From: an uncultured Collinsella sp. | GTDB taxonomy: Bacteria; Actinomycetota; Coriobacteriia; Coriobacteriales; Coriobacteriaceae | Direction of reading: 5' to 3' | Length of the DNA stretch: 64,000 bases | Assembly (NCBI GenBank): GCA_934646815.1 | Contig: CAKUEW010000003.1 | Location: 62,001-126,000, forward strand | In this document: positions 63,249-64,000 of the stretch, in pieces | How positions within the stretch are numbered: the stretch's first letter is position 1 | How the letters are laid out: every line of letters begins with the position of its first letter | Program-made: the position numbers and the translations under genes | The notes under the pieces: generated by a model | Databases searched by the model: none | The model's input: only the letters and a program-made list of their open reading frames with translations | What the model was told of the DNA's origin: nothing

Positions 63249-64000
63249 GTGAGACCTTCCACCGTCCTTCGTTCAACCATATATCGCGCCTTGGCTATCG
63301 CGCTCGCCGCGCTTACCGTGCTGAACGCCATCGCGCCCATACCGGCCTTCGCTGCCAGCACCGACCAGCAGGTCAAAACGGTCCGCGTGGGCTGGCTCGT
63401 CAACAACGAAGGTTTCCAGGATGGCACCCCCGGCGAGCGTCTCTCGGGATGGGGCTACGAGTATCTTCAGACGCTCTCGTACTACACGCCCGGTTGGCAA
63501 TACGAATACGTCTCTGGCACCTTCACCGAGCTCATGGACATGCTCGAGGCAGGCGAGATCGACCTCATGCCCAATATCTCGTACTCCGAGGAACGCGCTC
63601 AAAAGCTGCTCTACTCCTCGAACCCCGAAGGTACCGAGCGATACTACATCTACGCCAAGCCCGATCGCGACGATCTTTCCGATGGCGACCCCCAAGCACT
63701 CCAGGGCCTTACCATCGGTTGCAATCCCGGCGTTATGCAAACCATCGTCGGCCAGCAATGGCTTGCCGACGAGGGCATTACTTGCACCTATAAAGAAATC
63801 AGCAGTGGCGGCGGCCTCTTTGACGCGCTGGCAAACGACGAGGTCGATGCCATTATCATGAACGACACGATCTCGTCGCCCAGCGCCTCCCCTATGTTCT
63901 ACGTAGGCTCGAGTGACTACTACTTTGCCGTTCCCAAAAGCCGACCCGATCTTATGGATGACATCAACTCCGCCATGGCGGCGATCAACCGCGTCAACCC
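63249..64000 (+). CDS. Periplasmic solute-binding domain protein, family 3 (partial)
   Basis: The gene runs off the right edge. I start at GTG 63249, after TTAGGATA. The frame gives a signal peptide (YRALAIALAALTVLNAIAP, cleavage near AFAA-ST) and then a type-2 periplasmic-binding fold: VKTVRVGWLVNNEGFQ, GWGYEYLQTLSYYTPGW, LEAGEIDLMPNISYSEERAQ (cited in part), GLTIGCNPGVM and DEVDAIIMND. In this kind of genome such sensors often sit in front of GGDEF or kinase domains, which would lie beyond the window; a free transport protein is the alternative. Confidence 0.8.
   Translation, partial: MRPSTVLRSTIYRALAIALAALTVLNAIAPIPAFAASTDQQVKTVRVGWLVNNEGFQDGTPGERLSGWGYEYLQTLSYYTPGWQYEYVSGTFTELMDMLEAGEIDLMPNISYSEERAQKLLYSSNPEGTERYYIYAKPDRDDLSDGDPQALQGLTIGCNPGVMQTIVGQQWLADEGITCTYKEISSGGGLFDALANDEVDAIIMNDTISSPSASPMFYVGSSDYYFAVPKSRPDLMDDINSAMAAINRVN

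Overview
The window is GC-rich bacterial chromosome, coding-dense on both strands, with no rRNA, tRNA, prophage, insertion sequence or CRISPR locus that I could recognise. Gene content points to a gut Coriobacteriia member, most likely Collinsella (inference). The clues are a Cys2 bile salt hydrolase, a TPP-riboswitch thiM/thiE salvage operon, GTG starts, a LATTG-anchored surface protein, and many short intergenic palindromes. No database search was possible.

Layout. 1-7 kb: a helix-turn-helix/AlaA aminotransferase fusion cut by the left edge, a LysR/EamA divergent pair, the Kup potassium transporter, bile salt hydrolase and a divergent peptide deformylase. 7-15 kb: NCS2 purine permease, a beta-helix wall-anchored surface protein, an esterase, UraA-type permease, a MetE-like protein, LysR and a HAD phosphatase. 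16-18 kb: TPP riboswitch, thiM, a YkoF-like thiamine-binding protein and thiE. 18.2-18.5 kb: a tandem array of six 46-nt hairpins. 18.5-24 kb: patatin and two adjacent c-di-GMP enzymes. 24-34 kb: flavin reductase, ArsC-like protein, CobW GTPase, TrmL, two paralogous P-loop ATPases of unknown function flanking a short UvrA, and a Tet(M)-like GTPase. 34-42 kb: MscL, GNAT, RsmJ, RlmA, MATE exporter, a second LysR/EamA pair and Ung. 42.6-53 kb: a five-gene operon (hybrid histidine kinase, MoxR, DUF58, transglutaminase-like membrane protein, 1421-residue leucine-rich-repeat surface protein). 53-64 kb: SDR, VUT transporter, release factor 3, a second tandem hairpin array of five units, a GntR-ABC exporter operon, a MITE-like inverted repeat, a methyltransferase broken by an in-frame amber codon, ClC channel, LOG protein, K+ channel and a partial solute-binding sensor.

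The strongest unexplained signal is a set of intergenic palindromes. There are two tandem arrays (18170-18522 and 56523-56910) in which every unit has conserved arms around a variable centre of fixed length, 16 nt in one and 25 nt in the other. Isolated palindromes of at least three other sequence families (TGTGACAAAGGGAC type, CCTGCCAAAA type, TAGTCATTGGGGACG type) recur between genes, and several supply the stop codon of the gene they abut. They look like REP/BIME-type elements. Also notable are three enzymes with a key catalytic residue replaced: deformylase Glu to Met, transglutaminase Cys to Ser, and ArsC-like Cys to Ser.
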